A DNA stretch of 14,571 bases. Origin: Massilia sp. (GTDB lineage Bacteria; Pseudomonadota; Gammaproteobacteria; Burkholderiales; Burkholderiaceae_D). The stretch lies in assembly GCA_028291845.1 (NCBI GenBank), contig JAQGNM010000144.1, positions 1-14,571 of the forward strand, given 5' to 3'. The notes beneath the pieces are model-generated. The model saw only the letters and a list, made by a program, of their open reading frames with translations. It was not told the DNA's origin and ran no database searches. Each line of letters starts with the position of its first letter. Position 1 is the stretch's first letter. The position numbers and the translations under genes are program-made. Below are positions 1 to 6,798 of this stretch, piece after piece.

Positions 1-432
1 GGCTTGATCGTGCTGTGCGGCCGCTACGAAGCGGTCGACCAGAGATTGCTCGACAAAATGGTCGACGAGGAAATCAGCCTCGGCGACTTCGTGCTGTCAG
101 GCGGCGAATTGCCGGCGATGGCGTTGATGGATGCGGTGGTGCGGCAGTTGCCTGGTGTGCTCGGCGACGATGCGTCGGCGATCGAAGACAGTTTTGTCAA
201 CGGTCTGCTCGATTCTCCCCACTACACCCGTCCCGAGAATTACGAAGGGGTGGCGGTGCCGGCGGTTTTAATGGGCGGCAACCACGCCGAGATTGTCAAG
301 TGGCGGCGCCAGCGCATGCTCGAGGCGACCGCGAAAAAACGCCCGGATTTGCTCGAGGCGGCCCGTGCGGCGGGACAGCTGAGCAAACAGGATGAAAAGT
401 TTTTGGTGGATTTCGCAAAATCCCTACTGTAG
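1..432 (+). CDS. trmD: tRNA (guanine-N1-)-methyltransferase, 3' part
   Basis: This is the C-terminal 143 residues of TrmD; the frame is open at base 1 and the N-terminus lies off the left edge. TrmD is a cytoplasmic SPOUT-class enzyme that uses S-adenosylmethionine to methylate N1 of G37 in tRNAs reading CNN-type codons, which prevents +1 frameshifting. The visible part carries the trefoil-knot cofactor region: CGRYE (visible residues 6-10), DEEISLGDFVLSGGELPAM (22-40), and EDSF (62-65), whose Asp matches the catalytic Asp of the E. coli enzyme. The later PHYTRPENYEG and GGNHAEI segments are also typical. The gene lies 94 bases upstream of rplS, the classic rpsP-rimM-trmD-rplS order, so the missing genes are expected to the left. 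Nothing looks broken; the only truncation is the window edge. Confidence 0.97.
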   Translation, partial: GLIVLCGRYEAVDQRLLDKMVDEEISLGDFVLSGGELPAMALMDAVVRQLPGVLGDDASAIEDSFVNGLLDSPHYTRPENYEGVAVPAVLMGGNHAEIVKWRRQRMLEATAKKRPDLLEAARAAGQLSKQDEKFLVDFAKSLL

Positions 433-514
433 TACCCGGCGGGCATGTTGCCCGTCCGTTTCAACCCCATCCTCTACCGGGCAAAGAAGCAAGCAGCGCC
501 GGCATGATGGTAAC

Positions 515-519
515 AGGAG
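515..519 (+). promoter_or_regulatory. Ribosome binding site of rplS
   Basis: AGGAG lies 7 bases before the ATG at 527. It fixes the rplS start: the same frame is open further upstream into trmD, but no ribosome binding site supports a longer protein. Confidence 0.85.
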
Positions 520-526
520 TCATAAA

Positions 527-913
527 ATGAACTTGATTCAAACTCTCGAGCAGGAAGAGATTGCCCGTCTGGGCAAGACCATCCCTGACTTTGCACCAGG
601 CGACACCGTCGTCGTCAACGTCAACGTCGTCGAAGGCACCCGCAAGCGCGCCCAGGCATACGAAGGCGTGGTCATCTCCCGTCGTAACCGTGGCTTGAAC
701 TCGAACTTCATCGTTCGCAAGATCTCGTCCGGCGAAGGCGTCGAGCGTACGTTCCAGCTGTATTCGCCACTGATCGCTTCGATCGAAGTCAAGCGTCGCG
801 GTGATGTCCGTCGCGCCAAGCTGTACTATCTGCGTGAGCGTTCGGGCAAGTCGGCACGTATCAAAGAGAAGCTGCCACAACGTCGTGTTGCAACGCCGGC
901 AGTCGCCAAGTAA
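527..913 (+). CDS. rplS: 50S ribosomal protein L19
   Basis: The gene encodes 128 residues of L19, a large-subunit protein at the 30S-50S interface that contacts 16S rRNA in a bridge. The sequence starts MNLIQTLEQEEI and contains the family's FAPGDTVVVNVNVVEGTRKR segment, the EGVVISRRNRGLNSNF stretch and the RRAKLYYLRERSGKSARIKEK region. The C-terminal tail beyond that point (QRRVATPAVAK) is a short extension. The start is set by the AGGAG at 515-519. Base and codon choice look like those of a highly expressed gene (many CGT and GGC codons, few rare ones). The gene is probably cotranscribed with trmD and ends in a strong intrinsic terminator 51 bases after the stop codon. Confidence 0.98.
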   Translation: MNLIQTLEQEEIARLGKTIPDFAPGDTVVVNVNVVEGTRKRAQAYEGVVISRRNRGLNSNFIVRKISSGEGVERTFQLYSPLIASIEVKRRGDVRRAKLYYLRERSGKSARIKEKLPQRRVATPAVAK

Positions 914-940
914 TAATAGCGACAGCGTTGCGAAACGAAG

Positions 941-997
941 ACCGCCGGATGACCGGCGGTTCGAAAAAGGCATCCATTGGATGCCTTTTTTCTTTTT
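941..997 (+). terminator. Tandem hairpins and Rho-independent terminator after rplS
   Basis: Two hairpins follow the rplS stop. The first has an 8-bp perfect stem (ACCGCCGG at 941-948, CCGGCGGT at 953-960) with loop ATGA. The second has a 12-bp perfect stem (964-975 with 979-990) and a 3-base loop, ending in a T-rich run to 997. The A-tract on its left arm also makes it terminator-like on the - strand. It sits directly in front of the ribosome binding site of the next gene, so it forms that gene's leader as well. Confidence 0.93.
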
Positions 998-1013
998 GAA
1001 ATGAGGACCGGCT

Positions 1014-1679
1014 TTGCCCAAGCTTCCCTTCGACCCCGAGCAGTTACCGATCGACAGCATTGCCGGCGAGGCCGCGGTGGCGCCGGAGCGCCTGACCATC
1101 GAAGCGCTGCGCCGGCGCTTTGCCGCGCCACCCCTGTGGACCCCGGAAGAGCTGGACGAATCGGTGGGCCGCCGCCCGGTGATGACGCCGGCCGCCGTGC
1201 TGATCCCGCTGGTCGACCGTCCGGACGGCGTGACCATGCTGCTCACGCGCCGCACCGACCACCTGAACAACCATCCTGGCCAGATCAGTTTCCCCGGCGG
1301 GCGTGCCGAAAAATACGATCGCGGCGCCAGCGAGACGGCCTTGCGCGAGGCGCAGGAAGAAATCGGCCTGGCGGCCCGCCACGTCGACATCATCGGCACC
1401 TTGCCCGATTACCTGACCGGCACCGGCTACCACGTGGTGCCGGTGGTGGGACTGCTGACGCCGCCATTTTCGCTGGCCGCCGAGAGCAACGAGGTGGCCG
1501 ACATCTTCGAGGTGCCGCTGGCATTCCTGATGGACGGCGCCAACCACCAGCGCCTGTCCTACGTGCTGCCGGCCGGCGGACGGCGCCGTTTCTATGCCAT
1601 GCCTTACGAAAATTTCTTCATCTGGGGCGCCACTGCCGGCATGATCCGCAACCTGTTTCATTTTCTGCGCGCTGAGTGA
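1014..1679 (+). CDS. Nudix CoA pyrophosphatase
   Basis: The gene encodes 221 residues of a Nudix hydrolase of the CoA-pyrophosphatase (NudL/YeaB-like) group. These enzymes cleave coenzyme A and its derivatives to 4'-phosphopantetheine and 3',5'-ADP using Mg or Mn. The group signature is clear: LLTRRTDHLNNHPGQISFPGG (split: LLTRR at residues 76-80, FPGG at 93-96), followed by the Nudix helix REAQEEIGL (111-119), which holds the metal-binding glutamates. The start is TTG: an in-frame TGA at 1002-1004 excludes anything longer, and AGGA at 1004-1007 stands 6 bases before the TTG. The next in-frame ATG would remove about 56 residues. The ribosome binding site lies only a few bases beyond the U-tract of the rplS terminator. 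CoA as substrate is inferred from the signature. Confidence 0.92.
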   Translation: MPKLPFDPEQLPIDSIAGEAAVAPERLTIEALRRRFAAPPLWTPEELDESVGRRPVMTPAAVLIPLVDRPDGVTMLLTRRTDHLNNHPGQISFPGGRAEKYDRGASETALREAQEEIGLAARHVDIIGTLPDYLTGTGYHVVPVVGLLTPPFSLAAESNEVADIFEVPLAFLMDGANHQRLSYVLPAGGRRRFYAMPYENFFIWGATAGMIRNLFHFLRAE

Positions 1680-1726
1680 AGTGCTGGATGTGAAGTACTG
1701 ATGCCCGAGGCGGCGGTGATCGCAAG

Positions 1727-1755
1727 TTGATTCCGCACCATCTCTGCGCTATCGT
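1727..1755 (+). promoter_or_regulatory. Possible sigma70 promoter before the CobD-like gene
   Basis: TTGATT (1727-1732), a 17-base spacer and TATCGT (1750-1755) resemble -35 and -10 boxes. They stand 41 bases before the ATG at 1796. The 116-base gap from the previous stop codon leaves room for a promoter here. Both boxes match the consensus only partly. Confidence 0.4.
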
Positions 1756-1795
1756 AGCGGGCAAAGCAGTATTGCTGTTTTTTTAAGGACGTTCG

Positions 1796-2758
1796 ATGAC
1801 TTTTCTCTCCATTCTGTGCGCGCTGCTGATCGAGCAGTTAAAACCGCTGCGCTCGGATAACATGATTTACGCCGAGATCAAAAGTTTCGCCATCCGCATG
1901 GAAACCTGGTTCAACGCCGGCAGCCCGTCCGACGGCAGGCTCGGCTGGTTTTTGATGATCGGCGCGCTGATGGTGCCGACCGGCGCCATTTATTGGGTGC
2001 TCAACCACTACAACCTCACCTTTGCCGCGTTTGCCTGGAACGTGCTGATCGTCTACCTGACCCTGGGTTTTCGCCACTACAGCCATTATTTCACCTCGAT
2101 CCAGATCGCCCTCAACAGCGGCGACGAAGCCACCGCGCGCGCCTTGCTGGCCGACTGGGCCAAAATCGACACGGTCGGCATGGACGCCGGCGAGCTCGCC
2201 CGCATCGCCGTCGAAAAAGCCCTCGTCACCACCCACCGCAACGTGTTCGGCGTGTTCTTCTGGTTCCTCATGCCGCTCGGGCCCGCCTGCGCCGTGATGT
2301 ACCGCGTCGCCGAATACCTGGCGCGCGCCTGGAACGAACCGGACCACATGCACAACGAAGCCTTCGGCCAGTTCGCCGCCAAGGCGTTTTACTGGATCGA
2401 CTGGCTGCCGGTGCGCATGACCGCGGTGGCTTTCGCCGTGGTCGGCAATTTTGAAGATGCCATCTACGCCTGGCGCAATTTCGCCCACCGCTGGGTGGAT
2501 GAAGCCAAGGGCATCATCCTCACCGCCGGCGGCGGCGCCATGGGCGTGCGCCTCGGTTCGCCGTATGAAAACGCCTCCGGCATCGCCTTGACGCCTGACG
2601 CCGCCACCGTCGATTCGAGCGAAGTCGACGCCGAAGTGCTGCCCGGCGTCGAGCCGAACGTGCGCGCCCTGCAAAGCACCGTGGGCCTGGTGTGGCGCGC
2701 CTTGCTGCTATGGATGATGATATTGTTGCTGTTGTCCGGCGCCGTCTGGCTGGGTTAA
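1796..2758 (+). CDS. CobD/CbiB-like integral membrane protein
   Basis: The gene encodes 320 residues related to the CobD/CbiB family (adenosylcobinamide-phosphate synthase) and more distantly to AmpE. Hydrophobic segments lie near residues 3-15, 50-69, 74-92, 151-170, 200-217 and 300-319. The family-like part is the VEKALVTTHRNVFGVFFWF...GPACAVMYR stretch (139-170) and DWLPVRMTAVAFAVVGNF (202-219). The glutamate-asparagine motif that normally follows the conserved VE in true CbiB is not present; VEKALVTTHRN stands there. No cobalamin gene is nearby. I therefore call it a divergent family member of unknown reaction rather than a proven cobamide enzyme. AAGGA at 1785-1789 supports the ATG. The gene is not coupled to the Nudix gene (116-base gap). 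Confidence 0.8.
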   Translation: MTFLSILCALLIEQLKPLRSDNMIYAEIKSFAIRMETWFNAGSPSDGRLGWFLMIGALMVPTGAIYWVLNHYNLTFAAFAWNVLIVYLTLGFRHYSHYFTSIQIALNSGDEATARALLADWAKIDTVGMDAGELARIAVEKALVTTHRNVFGVFFWFLMPLGPACAVMYRVAEYLARAWNEPDHMHNEAFGQFAAKAFYWIDWLPVRMTAVAFAVVGNFEDAIYAWRNFAHRWVDEAKGIILTAGGGAMGVRLGSPYENASGIALTPDAATVDSSEVDAEVLPGVEPNVRALQSTVGLVWRALLLWMMILLLLSGAVWLG

Positions 2759-2814
2759 GTTCAGGGCAGGGGGAGACGGGCCGGTGCCGCCGCAGGGCGC
2801 CCGCCCATAAAGGG

Positions 2815-2841
2815 GACTTCAAGTCTTCTATAAGATATAAT
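2815..2841 (+). promoter_or_regulatory. Probable promoter with overlapping small palindromes before the DUF3579 gene
   Basis: A perfect -10 hexamer TATAAT lies at 2836-2841, inside an AT-rich island within GC-rich surroundings. Two short palindromes sit just upstream: GACTTCAAGTC (2815-2825) and TCTTCTATAAGA (2824-2835). No convincing -35 box is present at 16-18 bases, so the promoter may need an activator, or the palindromes may be operator half-sites. The leader to the ATG at 2967 would be about 120 bases. Confidence 0.5.
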
Positions 2842-2871
2842 ACTGCGTCAGCCGCCCGCGCGCGAAGCGTA

Positions 2872-2925
2872 GCACCGTCGAATCGTCGCACCGTCGAAAC
2901 GTCGCACCGTCGAATCGTCGCACCG
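2872..2925 (+). repeat. 16-bp tandem direct repeat, about 3.4 copies
   Basis: The unit GCACCGTCGAATCGTC occurs at 2872-2887, again at 2888-2903 with one change (AAACG for AATCG), again exactly at 2904-2919, and then as GCACCG at 2920-2925. It lies in the untranslated leader between the -10 box and the start codon of the DUF3579 gene. The unit is not a multiple of three, so it is not a coding repeat. Confidence 0.9.
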
Positions 2926-2966
2926 GGCCCTTCCACGCCGCATTCTCTGTCGAGACCCGTCGCCCC

Positions 2967-3320
2967 ATGGCCGAAACACCGCAAACCATTATCGATGTCG
3001 CCGAGGAGTTCTTCATCCTCGGCGTGACCAGCGACGGCAAGCAATTTCGCCCCAGCGACTGGGCCGACCGCTTGAGCGGCGCCATGTCCTGCTTCCAGCC
3101 GGAAGGCTCGAGAAACGCCCGCCTGGCGTTTTCACCGTACGTGCGCCCGACCATGCTCAATGGCGTGCGCGCCGTCGTCGTCGACAAGGCCCTGAAAAAC
3201 ATCGAGCCGCTGGCGTATCACTTCGTCGTCGATTTCGCCAAGGACAATGATTTGCAAGTGGTGGAAGCGTGTGAAATTCCGGATAACAATCCCAACAATC
3301 CAGCCAAGCTGAAGAAGTAG
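2967..3320 (+). CDS. DUF3579 family protein
   Basis: The gene encodes a 117-residue soluble protein that I recognise as the betaproteobacterial DUF3579 family; its function is unknown. Visible features are an N-terminal amphipathic part (PQTIIDVAEEFFILGVTSDG), the segment FRPSDWADRLSGAMSCF, the stretch YVRPTMLNGVRAVVVDKALKNIEPLAYHFVVDFAKDNDLQV, and a charged tail. There is no signal peptide and no membrane segment. ATG at 2967 is the only reasonable start, because the frame upstream holds no start codon back to a TAA at 2838-2840. However, there is no good ribosome binding site in front of it, only a weak GAG at 2952-2954, so translation may be weak or conditional. A promoter-like island and a tandem repeat lie in the 208-base upstream gap. 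Confidence 0.87.
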   Translation: MAETPQTIIDVAEEFFILGVTSDGKQFRPSDWADRLSGAMSCFQPEGSRNARLAFSPYVRPTMLNGVRAVVVDKALKNIEPLAYHFVVDFAKDNDLQVVEACEIPDNNPNNPAKLKK

Positions 3321-3365
3321 CAGCCTTCCATTCCGCCGAATCCCGTCTATTCTGTTTGAATACAT

Positions 3366-3377
3366 GCGGCATGCCGC
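3366..3377. repeat. 12-bp perfect palindrome upstream of the CBS gene
   Basis: GCGGCATGCCGC reads the same on both strands and ends 4 bases before the ribosome binding site at 3382-3386. It could be a protein-binding site or a small hairpin. In GC-rich DNA it could also be chance. Confidence 0.4.
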
Positions 3378-3392
3378 CGCCGGGAGATCATT

Positions 3393-3842
3393 ATGCGCAT
3401 CGGCGAAATCTGTACCACCTTCACCATTTATTGCACGCGCGACGATTCCGTCCAGGACGCCGCTCTCAAAATGCGCCAGCACCACGTCGGCGACCTGATA
3501 GTGATCGACCAGCCCGATGACGACAAGGTACCGGTCGGCATCATCACCGACCGCGACATCGTCGTCTCGGTAATCGCCCTCGGGCTCGACCCGGCCAGCC
3601 TGCTGGCCGGCGACATCATGAGCGACGACCTCGACACCTGCGGCGTCGACGACGACGTCTACGAAACCATCGAACGCATGCACCGGCGCGGCGTGCGCCG
3701 CATGCCGGTGGTCGACGCCAGCGGCCGCCTGGCGGGCATCGTCAGCGCCGACGATCTACTGGGATTTCTGGCCGAGGAAATGAGCGAGCTGGCGCGCATC
3801 GCGCCCCATCAGCAGGCACAGGAAAGAAGGGCCCGCCACTAA
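3393..3842 (+). CDS. Two-CBS-domain protein
   Basis: The gene encodes 149 residues that consist almost wholly of two CBS domains (a Bateman module), about residues 9-65 and 75-133. Each domain ends in the typical nucleotide-phosphate loop: GIITDRDI (49-56) and GIVSADDLL (115-123). Such modules bind adenine nucleotides such as AMP, ATP or SAM and act as energy or ligand sensors. No enzymatic or membrane domain is attached, so this is a stand-alone sensor whose partner protein is unknown. The C-terminal tail (HQQAQERRARH) is polar and basic. GGGAG at 3382-3386 supports the ATG. The gene lies 72 bases after the DUF3579 gene on the same strand and could be cotranscribed with it. A perfect 12-bp palindrome lies just upstream of its ribosome binding site. 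Confidence 0.92.
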   Translation: MRIGEICTTFTIYCTRDDSVQDAALKMRQHHVGDLIVIDQPDDDKVPVGIITDRDIVVSVIALGLDPASLLAGDIMSDDLDTCGVDDDVYETIERMHRRGVRRMPVVDASGRLAGIVSADDLLGFLAEEMSELARIAPHQQAQERRARH

Positions 3843-3925
3843 GTCGTCTCTAAGGTCTCTCTGCTACTATCGGGCCATGCGCCTTGTGTGCCGCCACTGG
3901 CGCACGGCCGATCACGCGAGAGACC

Positions 3926-6688
3926 ATGACTTTTTCGAACTGCGCGCGCCATGTGTGCGCCGCCGTACTGCTTGTCGCATGCGGCGCCGCCACGGCGGCC
4001 CCCGCCGCACCTGCCACCCCTGCCGCCCCTGTCAAACCCGTCACCCTGCCCAAGGGCGTCACCCTTGGCCCCTCGGTCGAAGGCATCACCGAGTACCGCC
4101 TGCCGAACGGCTTAAAAGTGCTGCTGTTCCCCGACACCTCGAAACCGACGATTACCGTCAACGTGACCTACCTGGTCGGCTCGCGCCACGAGAATTACGG
4201 CGAGACCGGCATGGCCCACTTGCTGGAACACCTGATGTTCAAGGGCGCGCCGACCAACCGCGACATCACCAAACAGTTTGCCGAGCGGGGCATGCAGTTC
4301 AACGGCACCACTTCGCTCGATCGCACCAATTACTACGAGGTGTTCCAGGCCACCGGCGACAACCTGCGATGGGCGCTGCAGATGGAAGCGGACCGCATGA
4401 CCGGTTCCTTCATCGCCCGTAAAGATCTCGATTCCGAGATGACGGTGGTGAGGAACGAATACGAGAGCGGCGAGAATTCGCCCTCGTCGGTGCTGATGAA
4501 GCGCCTGCAAAGCGTGGCCTACGACTGGCACAGCTACGGCCGCTCGACCATCGGCAACCGCAGCGACATCGAAAGCGTCGGCATCGGCAACCTGCAGGCG
4601 TTTTATAGAACCTGGTACCAGCCGGACAACGCGGTGCTGCTGGTGGCCGGCAAATTCGACACCGGCGCGACGCTGGCGTACATCGCGCAAAAGTTCGGCG
4701 CGATCCCCAGGCCGCGCCGCGAGCTGCCGAAGTTCTGGACGGTCGAACCGACCCAGGATGGCGAGCGCTCCTTCGAAGTACGCCGCCAGGGCGACGTACA
4801 GATCGTCGCGCTCGGCTACCACGTGCCGTCGTCGCTGCATGACGACAGCGATGTGCTGGCGTTTTCCGCCGATATCCTCGGCAACGGCCCGGCTTCGCGC
4901 CTGCATAAACTGCTGATCGACAGCGGCATGGCCAGCCAGGTGTTCTCGTTCGGCCAGACCGGCTATGCGCCCGGCCTGCAGGTGTTCGGCGCGGTGGTCA
5001 AAAAGGGCGATGCGGCCGACAAGGTGGCCGCCGCCATGACCGGCGCCATCGAAAATTTCGCCGCCAAGCCGCCGACCACGGAGGAGATGGAGCGGGTGCG
5101 GCGCAACATCAACAATGAGATCGACAAGAGTTTGAACGACCCGCAGCGGGTCGGCGTGGCGCTGTCGGAAGCGATCGCGCTGGGCGACTGGCGCTTGTAT
5201 TTCATCGGCAGGGAGCGCGTCAACACCATCAGCGCGCAGGAAGTGGCGCGGGCCTCGGGCGCCTACCTGCGGCGCGACAACCGCGTCACCGGTTATTTTA
5301 TTCCGGACGATGCGCCGCGGCGCGCCGAGATCCCGGCGGCGCCGGCGGTGCAGTCGCTGCTGGCCAATTTCAAGCCGAAGGCGGCGTCGCTGGTGTCGGA
5401 AGACTTCGATCCCAGCCAGGCCAACATCATGGCGCGCACCAGGCTGCTGACGATCGGCGGCGTGCGGGTGGCGCTGCTGCCGAAGAAGAACCGGGGAGAG
5501 TCGGTGTCGGTCGAATTCGTCCAGCATTTTGGCGACGAGAAGTCGCTGTTTGGCAAGGGCGCGGTGCCCGCCTTGACCGCCTCGATGCTCGCGCGCGGCA
5601 CCACCAGATATAACCGCGTGGCCCTGACCGACGCCTTCGACAATCTGCGCATGACGGGCGGGCCGCACCAGTTCGAGACGACCCGCGGCAATCTGGCCGA
5701 CGCCCTGCGCCTGGCCGCGCATGTATTGAAAGAGCCGAGCTTTCCGGCCGCTGAATTCGAGCAGTTGCGCTCGCAAATGCTGGTGGCGATCGAATCGAAC
5801 CGCAGCGAGCCGCAGGCGGTGGCCTCGCGCGCGCTGGCCGAGCACTTCAATACCTACCCGCGCGGCGACGTGCGTTACGAAACCACCATCGACGAGGACC
5901 TGGCCGACACCCGCGCCGCCACGCTCGATCAGGTCAAGGCGTTTCACCGCGATTTTTATGGCGCCAAACCTGCGGAACTGGCCATCGTCGGCGATTTCGA
6001 CATCGATGCCATCGTCCCCGTCATCGAGGACCTGTTCGGCAAGTGGACGCCGGCGACCCCGGTAGCGCCGGTGTTGCGGCGCTTCGATCCGGTCGCGCCG
6101 GTGCGAAAAGCGCTCGACACGCCCGACAAGGAAAACGGGTTTTATATCGCCCGCCAGAACCTCGACTTGAACATCGACGATGCCGATTATCCGGCCCTGA
6201 TGATCGCCAATTATATTTTCGGCGAAGGCGGCCTGAAATCGCGCCTGCTCGACCGCATCCGCCAGAAGGAGGGCCTGTCGTACGGCGGCGGCTCGCAATT
6301 GTCGGCGGGCGAACTCGATCGCGCCGGCGTTTTCATGATTAGCGCGATCGCCGCGCCGCAAAACCTGGCGAAGGTGGAACGGGCGGTGAGGGAGGTATTG
6401 GCCAGCACCCTCAAGGGCGGCTTCACCCAGGCCGAGCTGGCCGGCGCCAAGTCCGGCCTGATGCAGCAGCGCGTGCAGAACCGCGCCGAGGATGCCGTGC
6501 TGGCGGCCGGCTGGGCTGCCTACCTGTACCGCAACAAGACCTTTGAATGGAGCCGTCAGTTCGAGCAGAAATTGATGGCCGTGACTTTGCCGCAGTTGAA
6601 TGCCGCCTTCCGCAAGGCGATCGATCCGGCAAAGTTGACTGTGGTGACCGCGGGAGACGGCAAGAAGGCAGGATCTGCAACGAATTAG
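3926..6688 (+). CDS. Secreted M16 family zinc metallopeptidase, two-domain form
   Basis: The gene encodes a 920-residue peptidase of family M16 (pitrilysin/insulinase type), which degrades peptides in the periplasm or at the envelope. The N-terminal half holds the inverted zinc motif HLLEH (residues 98-102), with the third ligand Glu in RNEYE (E178) at the usual distance. The second half (from about residue 505, GGVRVALLP) has the same fold features but no HxxEH, so it is the inactive partner domain, as normal for fused M16 enzymes. GEGGLKSRLLDRIRQKEGLSYG is the conserved M16 C-terminal segment. The N-terminus is a signal peptide, CAAVLLVACGAATAAPA. It contains LVAC, a fit to a lipobox, followed by an Ala/Pro-rich linker, so a lipoprotein is possible; cleavage in the ATA-APA region is the alternative. 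A TTG at 3884 would extend it by 14 residues, but the ATG gives the better signal peptide. Confidence 0.95.
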   Translation: MTFSNCARHVCAAVLLVACGAATAAPAAPATPAAPVKPVTLPKGVTLGPSVEGITEYRLPNGLKVLLFPDTSKPTITVNVTYLVGSRHENYGETGMAHLLEHLMFKGAPTNRDITKQFAERGMQFNGTTSLDRTNYYEVFQATGDNLRWALQMEADRMTGSFIARKDLDSEMTVVRNEYESGENSPSSVLMKRLQSVAYDWHSYGRSTIGNRSDIESVGIGNLQAFYRTWYQPDNAVLLVAGKFDTGATLAYIAQKFGAIPRPRRELPKFWTVEPTQDGERSFEVRRQGDVQIVALGYHVPSSLHDDSDVLAFSADILGNGPASRLHKLLIDSGMASQVFSFGQTGYAPGLQVFGAVVKKGDAADKVAAAMTGAIENFAAKPPTTEEMERVRRNINNEIDKSLNDPQRVGVALSEAIALGDWRLYFIGRERVNTISAQEVARASGAYLRRDNRVTGYFIPDDAPRRAEIPAAPAVQSLLANFKPKAASLVSEDFDPSQANIMARTRLLTIGGVRVALLPKKNRGESVSVEFVQHFGDEKSLFGKGAVPALTASMLARGTTRYNRVALTDAFDNLRMTGGPHQFETTRGNLADALRLAAHVLKEPSFPAAEFEQLRSQMLVAIESNRSEPQAVASRALAEHFNTYPRGDVRYETTIDEDLADTRAATLDQVKAFHRDFYGAKPAELAIVGDFDIDAIVPVIEDLFGKWTPATPVAPVLRRFDPVAPVRKALDTPDKENGFYIARQNLDLNIDDADYPALMIANYIFGEGGLKSRLLDRIRQKEGLSYGGGSQLSAGELDRAGVFMISAIAAPQNLAKVERAVREVLASTLKGGFTQAELAGAKSGLMQQRVQNRAEDAVLAAGWAAYLYRNKTFEWSRQFEQKLMAVTLPQLNAAFRKAIDPAKLTVVTAGDGKKAGSATN

Positions 6689-6720
6689 TCAAAGGTTTGT
6701 TGCTTTAATGTACTGGCTGT

Positions 6721-6749
6721 TTGCTTGTCGGGTCGGCGCGCAGTATGAT
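6721..6749 (+). promoter_or_regulatory. Probable sigma70 promoter of the SDR gene
   Basis: TTGCTT (6721-6726) and TATGAT (6744-6749) are separated by 17 bases. The -10 box matches the consensus in five of six positions. The boxes stand 50 bases before the SDR start codon, in the only gap of this part of the + strand. Confidence 0.55.
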
Positions 6750-6758
6750 ATTGCCGTG

Positions 6759-6776
6759 GAGAACGAATTGGTTCTC
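6759..6776. promoter_or_regulatory. Operator-like inverted repeat in the SDR leader
   Basis: GAGAAC (6759-6764) and GTTCTC (6771-6776) form a perfect 6-bp inverted repeat around GAATTG. It begins 9 bases after the proposed -10 box and thus covers the expected transcription start. This is where a TetR- or MarR-type repressor site would lie. No T-run follows, so it is not a terminator. Confidence 0.5.
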
Positions 6777-6798
6777 TTGTTCAACAACGGAGTAGGCA

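Noticed and set aside
1770..1784. A short hairpin (AGCA-GTAT-TGCT) with a run of T before the CobD-like gene, as a terminator of the Nudix gene.
   Set aside because: The stem has only about 4 base pairs, too weak for an intrinsic terminator; the T-run directly precedes the ribosome binding site.
1796..2758. A cobalamin-synthesis locus or riboswitch around the CobD-like gene.
   Set aside because: No other cobamide gene and no B12-box-like leader is visible, and the 116-base upstream gap is too short for a full cobalamin riboswitch.
2759..2966. A CRISPR-like array at the direct repeats upstream of the DUF3579 gene.
   Set aside because: The 16-base units are contiguous with no spacers and no cas genes are present, so it is a simple tandem repeat.
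4112..6361. A 749-codon open frame on the - strand, antisense to the M16 peptidase gene.
   Set aside because: Its Arg/His/Gly-rich product has no recognisable domain, and the + strand frame carries a full set of M16 motifs. Long antisense frames are expected opposite GC-rich genes.
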